Shown: positions 11,900-24,557, numbered from the stretch's first letter. The stretch is DNA of 64,000 nucleotides from Calliopum simillimum (GCA_951812925.1 OX638369.1:52323061-52387060); one strand, 5' to 3'. Translations and numbers: made by a program. Notes: generated from the letters alone by a model not told the origin.

Positions 11900-12719
11900 C
11901 TAGTAAGGGTCTAGCCAAACATTAAATACCCTACACTGCAGTATTTTGAAAATGTTGCTTATATGGAAGATGCCATGCCCTCTTGTATAAGTTCACCCAG
12001 TTTTTGCTCAGAGCTTGCATTTATAGTTCTTAGTAACTGTGTGCAATGTAGTTGGATTGCCTCAAAAACGTTTTGAGTATAGCGTTTTGAAACTTTGCTT
12101 TGCCAAGACCTCTTGTTCGAGTTCGTCCAGCTTTTCCTCAGAGCTTGCGTTTATAGTTCTTAGTGTCTAAGTGAAATTTAGCTGGGTTGTCTCAAAAAAC
12201 GTTTTCAGTATAGCATCTTGAAATTTTTGCTTATGCAAGAGGTGCCACACCTTCTTGTCCAAGTTCAGCCTGTATTTGCTTATAGCGCGCATTTATAGTT
12301 CTTAGTGTTTGAGTGAAATTTAGTTGGATTATCTCAAAAAACTCTTTCAGTTTGGCATTTTGAAACGGAAGGACAAAGTGAATTTACCTTGGCTGTAGGG
12401 TATAAAAATCAAAAGTTAAGAATAAGTGAATAAGAATATAACCATTCAATGCTTTTAGCAAAAATTTATTGCTTTGTTCGCATGTAAGTGTGATATAACT
12501 TCAAATGTGGCTCAAAACACCTTTTTTGAAACTTTAAGCAAGGATATATAGAGAACTAGAGTTAAGCCAGACACAGTTTTAACTTTTTTACTTATTTAAA
12601 GTAAATTTCGACTATTTTAATTGCAGTATACTAGTAGATGACAAATCTTTTAATTCTAGCTCGCCACCACATCGGAAAATGAGATATAAATGTTTAAAAA
12701 TTCCTTTTTCGGCACTTTT
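11900..12719 (-). mobile_element. DINE-1-like element copy c, plus 0.3 kb of plain spacer
   Basis: The element runs from CTAGTAAGGG at 11900 to GGGTATAAAA at 12407. It keeps three tandem internal blocks (GAGGTGCCACG..TTCAGTATAGC, each roughly 125 bp) but lacks the microsatellite core and most of the 5' half. The stem-loop near CTAG has decayed. From 12408 to 12719 I see only AT-rich sequence with no feature. Confidence 0.7.
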
Positions 12720-13536
12720 TATACCCTACACCCAGGGTATATTCACTTTGTCCTTCCGTTTGTAACGCACAGAAGGAGGCGTGGCAGACATAGAAAAGTA
12801 TATATATTCTTGATCAGCGTCACCTCCTGAGTCGATATAGCCATGTCCGTCTGTCTGGCTGGGTGGCTGGGTGGCTGGCTGGCAGGCTGGCTGGCTGGCT
12901 GTGTGTGGAAATACACTTTTTGGGAAAACTAAGCAAGATTATTCAATAAAATTTAGTGCACAGCCTCCGTCGTCAAAGTTAGCTTGGGGGATTAAAAATA
13001 AGCGAAATCGGTCAACGGACACGCCTACCGCCCATACAAAAAATATATTCAAAATGGAATTTAAGGAGTATTTTTCACGAAAATGCAGCCAAAATACACA
13101 TAAGTACTACGAATTGTAAGCGCAAGTTCTAAAAAAAAACAAGGCAAATTTGGACAAGAGGGCGTGGCACCTCCCATATAGTCAAAAGCTTCAAAGCGCT
13201 ATACTGAAAACGTTTTTTGATATATTCGAACCAAATTTGACTCAGATACTAAAAATAATAAATGAAAGATCTCAACAAGAATTGGGTGAATTCAGAATAT
13301 GGGGCGTGGCACCTCCCATACAAGCAAAAGTTTCAAAATGCTATACTGATAGAGTTTTTTTAGATAATCCAACTAAATTTCACTCAAATAATAAAGACTA
13401 TAAATGCACCCTCTATGCTTGAACTAGACGAACTCGGAAAAGAGGGCGTGGCACCTTTTTTATAAGCAAATGCTTCAAAATACTGCAGTGTAAGGTATTT
13501 ATTTTTTGGCCAGGCCAAAAGTTACACCCTTACTAG
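12720..13536 (+). mobile_element. DINE-1-like element copy d, most complete
   Basis: 5' end TATACCCTACACCCAGGGTATA contains the inverted pair TATACCCT/AGGGTATA. An expanded GGCT/GGGT microsatellite lies at about 12850-12901. The core carries AACGGACACGCCTACCGCCC. Three internal tandem blocks around GGGCGTGGCACCTCCCATA follow. The 3' stem-loop TTTGGCCAGGCCAAA sits shortly before CTAG at 13533-13536. There is no coding capacity: ORFs here are chance readings of the repeat. Confidence 0.85.
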
Positions 13537-15604
13537 TTTTATACTAATATTGCGAACTTTGGGAACTTTCCAAATGCAAAATATTTTTTGACAGATAATC
13601 TTAAAATCGAAAACTTCCTAGGTTAAAAGTCATTAAAACTCGATTTTAAACATATATCCCATCAATGCTTTGTTCCCCAGAAAAATGCTCTTCAACATTA
13701 TATTGCTTAGAAAAATGATATCATATTTTACTTACGACTTGTCATTTTGGAGACATACCAATTTAAAAAGTTTTACCGGAATAATTCAAACAAAATGTGT
13801 ATTTTTCTATTATGCCAAAGCGTTGTTTCCAAGTGCCTTCATTGTTAAAAACTGGTTTTAATTAAAAAGATTAAGAACTATGGCTACTGACTTACCGAAA
13901 TTTGGGCTTTGGCCAATATTCTCATAGAAATGATTTTATTTTTGTTTTTTAACAATTAAATTATGCTTACCTGAAACGAAAGAAGTAAGAATTACATTAT
14001 TATATTAAAATATTTAAGATTTTAAAATATTATTTTGATAGAATGAAGTCCATTGACAAATTTTAATAAATTGTAAAAGAATGATTGATATACAGTCACA
14101 ATATTATTAAAAGCTTCAATGCATTGCATAAATTGTACCAGTGTATTTTAAAAGAATTTACATCATTTTGTATCTTCTCTTTTATTGTCAGCCTTTCATT
14201 CTACTCCAAGTAATTTGCATAAGTTCCCACAAAAATCAACCAATTCAGCCCGCATGAAATCCGATTTCCATTTCAAAAATATTGCTAATTTTCGGCGGCT
14301 CCAACGGCAATACACAAAAATGAGCCCATCACATACGAAAACAGTAGTTTTGGTGGCGTCTGGCATTTGTCGTCATCGGGTATTTTTGTGTCATTGATTA
14401 AATTGAGCGTAATGTGCGTAATTTTGTTCTTCTTCATTTTGCTGGAGCACGCCTTCACTTGCCAACTTCTTAAGGAAAAGGCCGCCTGTCATTTCTTACG
14501 GGTATAATTTTCGGCAATCAGTTGTCTCTTTTTTATTTGTTTTTTCTGGTTCTTATTTTGGTTTTTGTTGATTTTTTTTACGGGTTTATTACCATTGTGG
14601 AGACAGGCAACACTTAATAGCCCTAAATTTGTTGTTTTGTTTTGTTGGGAGTGAGATCAACATTAGGTTATGGTAAATAGGAGTGTATAGTGTGCGCGGA
14701 ATGGGGAAGTGTTCAAAAAAAAAAACGAAAATACTTGAAATCATTTAGCAACACTTGTTTTTAGCTGGCGGTTAAATTCCATGCTTCATTTCTCTATGTA
14801 ATTGAGAAAATGCTTGGTACGAATTGTGTTTGATTTTGTTTTGCGGTTTCAACTTTTCTGATTGCAGTTAATGCGCTGATTGTTGTCTTGTGGTTAATTT
14901 CGAATAACGACATAATGACTGAAGCTCAGATTTCATAATGAGCCATTGAAACAAATATTTTCGTGAAACAATTTGTATTTATTATTTAAGGAAGAAGCAA
15001 CACGATACCAAAGTTTTGGTATTTCATTTAAAGATCTGGAGGTAAAAAGCTTTAAAGTTTCTCTCTTATGCAGCAAACTATACACGTAGAACAATGGATT
15101 AGATTAGATTGATAGAGGTTATGATAATTGGTCACTATGACCTATGATGTCTTTTGGGATAATCGGGCAATTTGCATTTTTAAAAATGTAATTTTTTCTT
15201 GGAAGTACCTTTACCAGGGTATTTCATCTACAAAAAAAAAAAGGAAATGAAGTGGAAATGTTGAGCAAATGTTAAGTAAATGGATTTGAACAGATAAATG
15301 CACAGCCTACCTGAGGAAACTTCTGGAAATGACGGCTGACTTTGATTGCAAGCAATTTCGTCCAACGCGAGAAGGCGCATTATTTTTGGAGATAGAGTAA
15401 ACTTTTTCCGTCCCGCTCAGTGGTATTTTGGCAGTGATTTTCATTAAAAGTTTGCAATACAATGAATTGTATATGGAAACAATGTGTTGCTTACCTATGG
15501 AAATAATGTCTTGCATTCCTTTAGGGTTATATAATTTTTGTTCATTTTCTATTTGAGGTAGGCGTGTCCGTTGACGTATCATGCCATTTCTTCTTTTTAC
15601 TTCT
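13537..15604. other. Intergenic DNA, no supported gene
   Basis: AT-rich sequence with scattered short ORFs. The longest (minus, 15307-15582, 91 codons) has no recognisable domain and is discussed among the rejected items. Around 15100-15180 there are weak echoes of the retroelement tail seen at 11048. Confidence 0.5.
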
Positions 15605-15897
15605 TTTTACTACACCTTCTATATACATACATATTAATACAAAACAAAAATTTGTCCTACCTTTTTTACTATGTTCGAAATGGAGTACGACTTTGAATTA
15701 TACACCATTAGAAAGGTATTTGTATGTAAATGTGCACAAGGTTAAAATTACTTTAATATTTTGCCATTAAGCCAGATAAAATTATATGCAAAGTTTTCAA
15801 TATTAACAACGACAAAATACGCGGTCACACAGAGCTGAAAAAAGGATACAGCACAAAGAGAAAGACAAAAGGCTGACTGACACTGACTTCATGTTTT
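15605..15897 (+). repeat. Dispersed repeat R2, left part
   Basis: Contains TTTGTCCTACCTTTTTTACT, GAGTACGACTTTGAATTATA and GACTGACACTGACTTCATG. The same sequence occurs inverted at about 19980-20240 and again at 40495. It is split from its right part (16483-16660) by DINE copy e. Confidence 0.7.
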
Positions 15898-16482
15898 TAT
15901 ACCCTACACCCAGGGTATATTCACTTTGTTATTCAAGATCAGCGTCTTCTCATGAGTCGATATAGCCACGTCCGTCTGTCTGGCTGGCTGAGTGTGGAAA
16001 TACATTTTTTGGGAAAACTAAGCTAGATAATTCAATGAAATTTGGTGCACAGCCTCCATCGTTAAATATAGCTTGGGGATTGAAAATGAGCAGAATCGGT
16101 AAACGGACACGCCTACCGCCCATACAAAAAATATATTCAAAATGCAACTTTTGGAGTACTTTTCACGATAATGCAACCAAAATACACATTAATTCTACGA
16201 ATTGTAAGCGCAAGCTCTGAGCAAAAACTGGGCGAATTCAGACAAGAGGGCGTGGCACCTCTCATGTAAGTAAAAGCTTCAAAACGCTATACTGAAAGCG
16301 TTTTTTGAGATAATCGAACTAAATTTTACTCAGACATTGAAAATTATAAACACAAGCTCTGAGCAAAAACTGGGTGAATTTGGACAAGAGGGCGTAGCAC
16401 CTCCCATATAAGCAAAATTTTCAAAATACAGCTGTGTAGTGTATTTAATGTTTAGCCAGGTCAAAGGTAACACCCTTACTAG
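15898..16482 (+). mobile_element. DINE-1-like element copy e, with an empty site elsewhere
   Basis: Runs from TATACCCTACACCC to ACACCCTTACTAG. The copy of R2 on the minus strand at 19700-20240 lacks it: there CTTCATG is followed by a T run and then GTTTTC without interruption. This fixes the ends of this element and shows insertion into a T run, as known for Helentron-type elements. Confidence 0.85.
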
Positions 16483-16660
16483 TTTGTTTTCTTTTCGTTT
16501 CACATGTGACATTGTAGCAAAGATGATAAATGAGAGTATCTTTTTTGTATCAAATAGCAAAAAAAAGTACTAAAACTGTCGAAAAAGTACATAAATTATT
16601 TAAATAATTTGTGGTAAAATTTTGACCATTGAGTAATTCTAGCAGATTTTAAATCAGTCT
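16483..16660 (+). repeat. Dispersed repeat R2, right part
   Basis: Continues R2 after the DINE insertion: TTGTTTTCTTTTCG, then ATTTAAATAATTTGTGG and GACCATTGAGTAATTCTAG. It matches the reverse complement of about 19790-19975 and the segment at 40690-40790. Confidence 0.65.
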
Positions 16661-16737
16661 AAAGGAGCTGAGACCCCTTTTTAACGGGATGCCATGACCC
16701 AGACAAACAATGGATTATAGATAGTCCTTACCCTCCA

Positions 16738-17465
16738 CAATTGAGGATTACCGTCCATTTTCCTGAATGCATCATCCCGACAGACCATTTTCCCGACAAC
16801 CAATATCCCGACAAACAATTTTCCCGACAACCTTTTTCCCGACAGCTCTTTTCCCGAGTGACTATGTTCACGACAAAATTGCTATTAATTATTGTGCTTT
16901 ATTTTTGTTTCACTACATTCCGGTTCAAAGAACAATAGTATGGGCGATGTTCGTGAGGTTTTGAAGTATGTTTCCACGTTCTTTTTGCGTTTGGTACTCT
17001 GACACAAGAATTTGTACTCGAGTTTGGAGGGCTAACCATTTCTTCTTGGGCGCAGCTTTAACAGCTCGGCCAAGACTCAATTCTGCCAGGTTGTCTCATC
17101 TCGCACTCTCGATCGCAAATAAACGAAACCGTCCACGACTACTTGTTACCAACAATTTTCGCGTCGTAAATATTCATAATGCCGAAAAATTTGAGAGATG
17201 AAAAAATCAAGAGATCAAAGGAACTATCAAATTTTGAAAACAAAAACATGTCAACAAGCAGCCGTCGCTAAGAGACTGTTATCGGCTTGTCGTGAAATTG
17301 GCTGTAAACATCATTGTCGGGAAAAACGTTGTCGGAAACGAGTGTCGGGGAAAAAGGCTGTCGTGAAAAAGGTTGTCGGGAAAATTGTTTGTCGGGAAAA
17401 AGGTTGTCGGAAAAATGGTCTGTCGTGATATTGCATTCGGGAAAGTGACCGGAAATAACAATTGA
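16738..17465. mobile_element. Foldback element FB4 with satellite-like arms
   Basis: Both ends read CAATTG followed by matching TIR sequence ending GAATGCA. Each arm then has a run of 15-16-bp units around TTTTCCCGACAACC (16785-16870, and inverted at 17310-17430). This resembles the tandem-unit arms of classical FB elements. The 430-bp centre reads weakly on the minus strand like a FLYWCH-type zinc finger (G-F-V-Y, T-T-W, G-R-A-V), which would suit a MULE/Phantom relative. That reading is uncertain and broken by stops. Confidence 0.65.
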
Positions 17466-18960
17466 GTTGAACTCGTGCCTAACTTTACGATTCAAGATTC
17501 TTTATAAACTTTACTGGACTACATCTGAAAATCACCGTGAAAATAGTCCCCAACTGAGAGGCAATCGCATTAAACCAAAGAAAATCATCTCAAAAGTGGA
17601 TGATTACGCAATTGTAAGGTAAAGAAAACTGGGCCTGGAGAGACCATCATACTGACGTAAAATGTATTCTGCTCTTTCAACTACTTCATTACTGAACTGG
17701 CTCCAAATTAGAGAGATATCTTCTAAAAGCGCAGTGTCTGGTGAGAAATACTGTAGCAACTCGTACGTCTCTTCTGTTCAGCATAAGTGACAGTTTCGTT
17801 CTCTGAGTTGACAGTTATATTCGAATGATTTCGCCTACCTGTTGTCTCTAACCATCATAAACTTTTCAGTCTAGCCAAATGTTAAAGTTTATTCTGTGAA
17901 ATATTATATCACGCACTCGCGACCAATATCCTTAAAAAAAAATGTTCCATATATTCATTAAAAAAATCTTACATTTGTTTGCGCTGCTTTTTTTTCCCAA
18001 ACAAAGCTTTACGAGATAAAATCCTTTGAGTCCTTTATTAAATAAATTTAAAATTTTTTGGCAGATATCCATCAAAATCATCGTCTGATACTGCAACAAA
18101 AGCGACAAAAAAAAAACACTTTGAATAAAAGTGAATTTTTGCTGGCACAAAAACCGATCATTATCGAAAGCACAATAGGATGAAAAACTAGGACCTACAA
18201 AAACTTCTACAACACAACAAAAAACTACTAATATTACTACGGACAAAATAAGGAAAATCCACACAGATGTCGTTTATTGAATATCGATTTACACGATATC
18301 CCTTGATATCTCCCTTTTTTTTATCGAAAAATGCAATGTCGCCGTCAAAGCAAAAGGGAAATTTTTGGATTTTTTTCCTACAAACTTTTTTTGTTCCAAC
18401 AGCGAAAAATAATGAGGCAACATTGCTATGACAAAAAGTACACAAGGCAACAAACAACAATAACATCCGGAATTCTTTTTTTTTTTTTTTCATATTATAC
18501 ATATATTCATAAAGTAGTAAATGTATTTTTGGTTTTTTTATTTTAGTCATAAATATTTTTTTTTTAATTACTAAAAATGAATTTCAAATAAGTTTTCTGT
18601 TTTTTGTTTTTTCACTCGTAGTTGAATATGAAATTTTTGTGTACTGTAGTGCATTTTTAATTGTACAGTGGAAGTTTTTGTTATTATTGTTGTTGCTTTT
18701 GTTTATTTTCAATGTCAGCATACCACATGTGTGTTGAAGCAACAAGGGTTTAGAGAAACGCAACGAATGCACAGTGGACAAAATTACGGAGTGTTGAAAT
18801 AATGACTTCAAGTAATTTTGCTATGGTTAACTTTGACTACAAGTGCTTTCTTCAATGAATACTTTTATATGGTTGAGGACAACATATTTTGTTGCTCATA
18901 TTGAAGGGGTTTGGATTTAATGCACAATTTTTGTTTGGGTATAAAATTTTTGTCAGTTTA
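17466..18960. other. Intergenic DNA, no supported gene
   Basis: Two overlapping minus-strand ORFs of 110-120 codons (17932-18550) are A/T-run driven and rich in Phe, Leu, Ile and Lys without a domain pattern. Nothing else can be supported. Confidence 0.5.
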
Positions 18961-19370
18961 ACGCTGGATTGGCATTGCTCGTCGTTTCGACTACCATTGC
19001 TCTATGTTTTGCTCACTACTTTTTTTCTTTTTCAGTTCTCCATTCTCAGCTTACACGTCCTAGTTCTTACTTGTTGCGACAAGTCCGGCTATGTTCAATT
19101 GGATACATCTGTATGTTAACAGAGATCGTCGAATCGACTGTGTTTTTAATGTCCTGTTTTTAGTCGTTTCGACTACTATTATGTTTTGCTGCCTGGTTTT
19201 TTTCTCTTAAAATTTGAGTTTACTATTTTCTTAATCAGAATGAAAATTTACGTATTTTTATTTCTAAACAGCTTTAACCGCATACAATAAACCAATGGTT
19301 TGATGTAAACCCTCTTCTAGTGCGTGTTAGTCGAATCGACTAACATTATCTTTTACGTATAAAAATATGC
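18961..19370. repeat. Dispersed repeat R3 with TCGAATCGA-type palindromes
   Basis: Contains GTCGTTTCGACTACCATTGC at 18980, CAGAGATCGTCGAATCGACT, AGTCGTTTCGACTACTATT and the palindrome GTTAGTCGAATCGACTAAC near 19326. The block recurs around 63210-63370 next to GalNAc-transferase copy F. Class unknown. Confidence 0.5.
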
Positions 19371-19699
19371 ATTACGATCCAGGGTTATGGCGGATCTATA
19401 TGGGGTATTATTCGTCAGACTTACACTTTAATTTTGATTTTAATTTTATATTTTTTTAATGATTCTCTGTTGAAAATTATCGTTTTTTTTTAATTTTTTT
19501 TTTTTGTTTTTGGTGAAAAATAACAAAGTTGTGATTTTCAAAAGTTGCATGGTTTGGTTTGGGAAAACACTTTTTTTTGTAATGCATTGATTTCAGAAAT
19601 TTTTAGCTATAGGGATAAATTGGTCATAATGTAAAATGTAGATATTTCACCGAGATTTTGATATATGTAAAAAAATTTTTAATTAAAATTAATAATAGT

Positions 19700-20240
19700 A
19701 AGCTTATGCACATCCACACACAAATACATTTTGAATGGTGTAAAATTCAAAGGCGAATTCCATTTCTAACATATTAAAAAAAGTGGGACAAGTTTTTGGA
19801 CTGCATATTAATATACAGACTAGAATCGCCCTATGGTCAAAATTGGACCACAAATGTATTAAATAATTTTGGTACTTTTGGACACTTTCAGTACTTTTTT
19901 GCTATTTGGTACAAAATAGAAAAGCTCATTTATCATCCCTGGTACAATGACAAAGGTGGAATGAAAAGAAAACAAAAAACATGAAGTCAGTGTCAGTCAG
20001 TGTTTTGTCTTCTCTTTGTGATGCATCTTTTCAGTTCTGTGTGATCGTTTTTTTTTTTCGTTGTAAATATTGAAAATTTGCATTTAATTTCACCTGGCAA
20101 AATATTAAAATAATTTTAGCTTTGTGCCTATTAACACACAAATACCTTTCTGATAGTGTATAATTCAAAGTCGTGCTCCATTTCTAATATAGCAAAAGAG
20201 GTAGGACAAATTTTTGTCCTACGTATTAATATATAGATTA
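19700..20240 (-). repeat. Dispersed repeat R2, uninterrupted copy
   Basis: Inverted relative to 15605-16660 and without the DINE insertion. Both ends carry a related 110-bp segment in the same orientation (19700-19815 and 20118-20240, with CACACAAATAC and CCATTTCTAA). The second one contains the hairpin TAGGACAAATTTTTGTCCTA. The terminal direct repeats are LTR-like in arrangement, but no coding sequence is present. Confidence 0.65.
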
Positions 20241-21020
20241 CTTCCCTAATTCAATCGTATACTTTTCGTATTGCTGTGAGAACTGGGAAGCATCTCATTA
20301 TACTAGCGTATGTTTTTATTTGTGTGAGATTCGTGTCTGAGGTAGGATCTATTCTTAGGCTTTGTACGCACAATGCCAATGAGAAGAACGGCGTTATTTT
20401 TTTTTATGTTACTTACCATTGCGAATATCAACCTTCTCGTCGCATGATGCCTTGCTATGAGTGAGCTAATGTACTTGAATAGGTTTCCGTTGGTAGGTAT
20501 GACCGTTGGAGGCTGTTCAAAATGTTAATTTAAAGCCTTTGTTTTATTTACCATGTGGCTTGTGTCCGAGAACTATCAATGTACTTAGTACATAGTTTTC
20601 CTCATTTGCTGCATTTTGAGAAAGAAAAAGTAAAGTCCTGAAATCCATACAAACGGATAACTACGTCGATACTTCAAAAATAAAAGTATGTAGGTATTTT
20701 ACTGACACTCAAAACATGAACAGAGATGGCTTAGAGCCTGAGGTGACTGTGCAAGATAATTATAGGAAGCACGCCATTTTCACGGCAATTCTGGGCACAA
20801 TGGTTTCAGGACATTAGCTCTATTTTGAGATCACGTGATGAGGAAACTTCTGTTTGGATGAGCAAACTCGGGGGCATTTTGAATTTTGTAGTGACCCATT
20901 AAAGGAAAAGTGGGTAACTTTTAGTACCCCGAAGCTAAACCACAATAAAGACAAACAAAACAAAAAAAATTGAATTTTTTGCGGCGAAATGATTAGCTGA
21001 GTTGGAAAATATTCAAACAC
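20241..21020. other. Intergenic DNA, no supported gene
   Basis: Only short ORFs without recognisable domains. Nothing else can be supported. Confidence 0.5.
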
Positions 21021-21910
21021 ACATACTCAAATATTTTAAATGAACAAACCAACAAACAAAAACATTTGAAAAATAACTTATTATACGCATATTGAAGCGA
21101 ACATTTCGTTTGGAAATTAACTTGCAAAATATTTCGAAATTCTTGAATTTCAATTGTTTAATAATCGAAATTGGACCCCTCATAGCAAGCTTGTGAAAAT
21201 AATTTGGAACAAGCTTATTATAATCGTTTTTATACAATATTTTCCAAATGTATTTATTGAACATTTCTAAATTGCTTTTTAAATTTTACAATTAAAATTT
21301 TGTTAGTGTTTATAAAGTTCATTAAACAACATTTTCCAAAAATTTATATATAAAATTAAAAATAAAAATAAAATTAACGTTTATTGAGAATCGAACCTAT
21401 GACTTTCAAGTTGAGAGTCGACAATCTTTTCAACTGACCTAACATGCCAGTTATGATTCAAATGTCTTGTGTTTTACTTAGTTCGATAAATCATTGAAAA
21501 AATTAAATAAAAAATTTTTCGAATGTTTCAAAAACGATTACCAAAACATTTGGAAATAAATATTTTCCAATTGTTGATTTTAACCTTGCAAAATAATTGC
21601 AGAAATTATGAAAAAATAGCATTTTCCAAACGTTAGAAAATTGGTTACGAAAACATTTGGAAATTAACTTTTTCCAAGCGTTAAAATTGAAAAAGTTATA
21701 AAATTATTTGTTGGGATAAAAAATTTTTCAAATGTTTGGAAAACGATTACCAACACATTTGGAAATAAATATTTTCCAATTGTTGATTTTAACCTTACAA
21801 ATCAATTGTGAAAATTCGAAAAAAACAACATTTTCCGTACGTTTGAAAACATTTGGAAATAAATTTTTCCAAGCGTTAAATTGTAAAGTTTATAAAATTG
21901 TTTGTTGAGA
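21021..21910. repeat. Degenerate direct repeats around ACATTTGGAAATAAATATTT
   Basis: The phrases CATTTGGAAATAAATATTTTCC, TTGTTGATTTTAACCTT and TTTTTCCAAGCGTTAAA recur at about 21545-21600, 21645-21700, 21755-21790 and 21845-21890. An earlier related stretch is at 21040-21300. A local duplication of a 170-200-bp unit with heavy decay best explains it. Confidence 0.55.
21378..21452 (-). repeat. tRNA-like module inside the direct repeats
   Basis: On the minus strand it reads TTAGGTCAGTTGAAAAGATT, GTCGACTCTCAACTTG, AGTCATAGGTTCGATTCTC, then an A-rich stretch. D-arm-like, anticodon-region-like and T-loop-like parts are in tRNA order, but the acceptor stem does not pair. A decayed tRNA pseudogene or SINE head is likely. 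Confidence 0.45.
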
Positions 21911-23184
21911 ATTGTTTTTTTATTTTAAAAAGATAATATACCTACTAGTTAACAGTATTCACAATGGATTTATCAATATCTGATGCAATCTTTATGGGAA
22001 AACTGATAATATTTATATGAGTGCTCAATATTAAATTTTTACCAGTTTTTACGCGTAAAACTGCTTTAATGCATAAACCAATAAAACTAACAGATTGTTA
22101 ACAGCGGAATGTTGCAAACTATGTTAAAAATTGTGCACAACATGCACGCTAAGTGGCCACTGTGCAACGTCTGTGTATATTGCTATATATGTAAGTAGTA
22201 GGTTGCATGCCCTCAGGGTTAAAACTCTATAAAGGCGATGATGATGATGAAAAGTAAAACTGAAAACAGAAAAATACTCAAACGTCGTGGTACTAAACTC
22301 ACAGATCTTTAAGGTTGATAATGCCGACTGCAGCCAGCACACACACAGTTCAAGTCAAGCAAAAGATATGTATGCAGTCAGATACTCAGTCCAGAATTGA
22401 TGATTGATGTTTTGTTGATAATGATAGCAATCGTCCCCGAAATACGTACTCTACGTTGGCTTTTAAACATTAAGGGATATTCCATTGCTTATGCTAACTT
22501 ATGATATTATATTGTTGTTATTGTTTGATATTTATAGCTTGGGGGTTGTTTTACTGTGAGTTCTGACAGAATTTACCAAATCAACCCAGAATTTAATTAA
22601 AAAGTCAATATTTGCGATAATGTTGCAAGTGTTATAGAATTTATTTGTATTTTAATGTAGCGTTTTATAACATTTGAAGAAATATATTATGTGTGTTGTT
22701 TCGCAGAACTTCATAAAATCATTTCAAAATCACATTAATTCCACTGCCAGACGAGTCAGTAAAAAAATAATTGCTTCCTGTGAAATTTTGCATCCCAATT
22801 TTGGGGAAAAAAAACACAGCACAAGCAAAATCTCACAAAAATTTTAATTTTTGCTTGATGGCTATAAAATTTTGGTAACATGGCCACAAAAAAATCACTA
22901 AAATACTATAATTATTTTGCACTTTGGTGTTCACTTTTTAACCGATTTCATGGCAATTTTGAGCCTAAACATAAGAAAGCGAAAAAGATTTATTGCGCAA
23001 TATTTTTATGACTTATAGACAGTGATTATTATATCGTTTAATATATTACTAAACGTTTTTTTGATGTTAATGAATATTTTTAAGTTTTTTGAAAAAATCA
23101 TAAAAGAAAATTGGTCTGGACATTTAAAAAAACATAATTTTTAAAACGACTTTAAAGTTTCTAAATATTCCTTGCTTTAAAGCA
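21911..23184. other. Intergenic DNA, no supported gene
   Basis: AT-rich. A short TGATGATGATG run lies near 22236. No coding pattern can be supported. Confidence 0.5.
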
Positions 23185-24245
23185 GTGATATCCAAACTCA
23201 ATAATATGTGCTTAAGCATTACGGGTGCTCTAAAAACTACATCAGCAGAATCATTATATGTAGGTAATACTTACAATAACATGCTTCCTATAGACTTACA
23301 TGCGAAAGGAGTAGCCTTTAAAACTGTGCTCCGACTGAAAGAACTTGAAGGTTTCAGCTTCAGAGAATACTGTAAATCAACACTGCATCTTGATAGGAAG
23401 TTCTCTGTTAACATAGAATTGAGAGATTCCTGGGTTTACCGAGCTTCAAACTCATCGAATTCTATTAACGCAGTAGCGTCGATCGCTTTTATTTTTATGT
23501 TGACAGTCAAGCTGCCCTTGAGTCTCTTACAAATTGTATAATTAAATCCAAGTCAGTCCTTTGAAGCTACAATCTACTTCATATCCTCAGCAGTAAGTTT
23601 GAAACATGCCTGAACTGGGTACCTGGTCACCAAGGTATAGAGGGCAACGAAATTGCTGATGAACAGGCAAAAGCCGGTGTGCTACTCGAAGGTGAACCGC
23701 TAAGCGTATCCCTTCCCTTACAGCACCACAATGTTATACATCGGAAATCGCTTTACTGTGAGGCTACCTAAAATGAGTCAACTAATATACTATCAAAAAA
23801 ACCAAAAATTTTTGGCAAATTTCTGGAAAGATAAAACCAACTACTGTTGTAGGAGCCATCAATGGACACTGTCTTATTGGTTATTATGCTCATAGAATGG
23901 GCATTCTAGCAGATAGTAGGTGTTGGTGGTGTGATGAAGACGAAGAGGAGAATTTGGAACATCTACTGTGTTTTTGTCCAGAGCTTTGCAGAACCAGATT
24001 TAAAACTCTTGGACAAATGCTTTATAATAATCTTGAAAAACTGGATACTGGTCTAAAACCAATCAAAAACTACGCAATGGCTTCTAAAGCCTTCACTCTC
24101 AAGCCTGAAGAGGGCTGAAAACCCATTATTACATCTAATAAATTACATGTACGTGACTCAACATCCGTGTTTATGTGGTATCACTATGGACCTTTTTGGT
24201 CTATGTATGGCCAATTTGCTGCCACATAAACCTTACCTAACCTAG
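23185..24245 (+). pseudogene. Non-LTR retrotransposon ORF2, C-terminal remnant
   Basis: Three pieces in three frames follow the order of an ORF2 C-terminus. The first (23185-23541) reads like the end of the reverse transcriptase domain (ITGALKTTSAESL). The second (about 23610-23769) has the RNase H end motif WVPGHQGIEGNEIADEQAK and then a stop. The third (23897-24118) has a zinc-knuckle-like C-x2-C-x12-H-x4-C segment (CWWCDEDEEENLEHLLCFC). The 3' tail ends CCTTACCTAACCTAGG. RNase H suggests an I/LOA-type clade rather than jockey. Frameshifts and stops make it inactive. Confidence 0.8.
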
Positions 24246-24440
24246 GTCACAGTCAATCCAAAAATCATTTTGCTTCAAATTTTACTAGAATTTCTAGACA
24301 ACTTCCCAAAAAAATAAATTTTACCTTAGTGTTTTAGTAAATTCAGAATTTTCGTATAATCTTACAACATAGTAATTATAAAATAAAATTAAAGTTTTCA
24401 TTTTTAACTTACTGCAAAATGCAAAAAAAAAAAAAAACTA

Positions 24441-24557
24441 TTTGAACGCACTCGGATTCGAACCGAAGTCCTTACGTGTGATAGATAGAATGCTATTATT
24501 TTTTCTTACAATTTAAAACTTGTTAGACCTCTACACCACTGACCTGTATGACAAATG
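24441..24557 (-). repeat. tRNA-like module downstream of copy A
   Basis: Minus strand: A-box-like TGGTGTAGAGG (24527-24537), then 64 bp, then a clean T-arm TTCGGTTCGAATCCGAG (B box 24452-24462), then an A tail. The T-stem pairs well, but the acceptor stem does not, so this is not a normal tRNA gene. Related, more eroded copies lie at the same relative place downstream of copies B (31154) and C (36659), so the module was duplicated with the array. Confidence 0.5.

Noticed and set aside
15307..15582. 91-codon minus-strand ORF with internal GTAAGC and a GTAGGC end, exon-like
   Set aside because: Its first codons overlap TAGGCGTGTCCGTTGAC, a DINE core phrase, and no domain is recognisable. It could be an exon of an unknown gene, but I cannot support it.
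17198..17428. Lys/Arg/Cys-rich ORF resembling a protamine-like protein
   Set aside because: It is produced by the tandem GTCGGGAAAAA units of the FB4 arm.
24441..24557. Functional tRNA gene
   Set aside because: A and B boxes and a good T arm are present, but the acceptor stem does not pair and the A-to-B distance is long. The paralogous copies decay freely.
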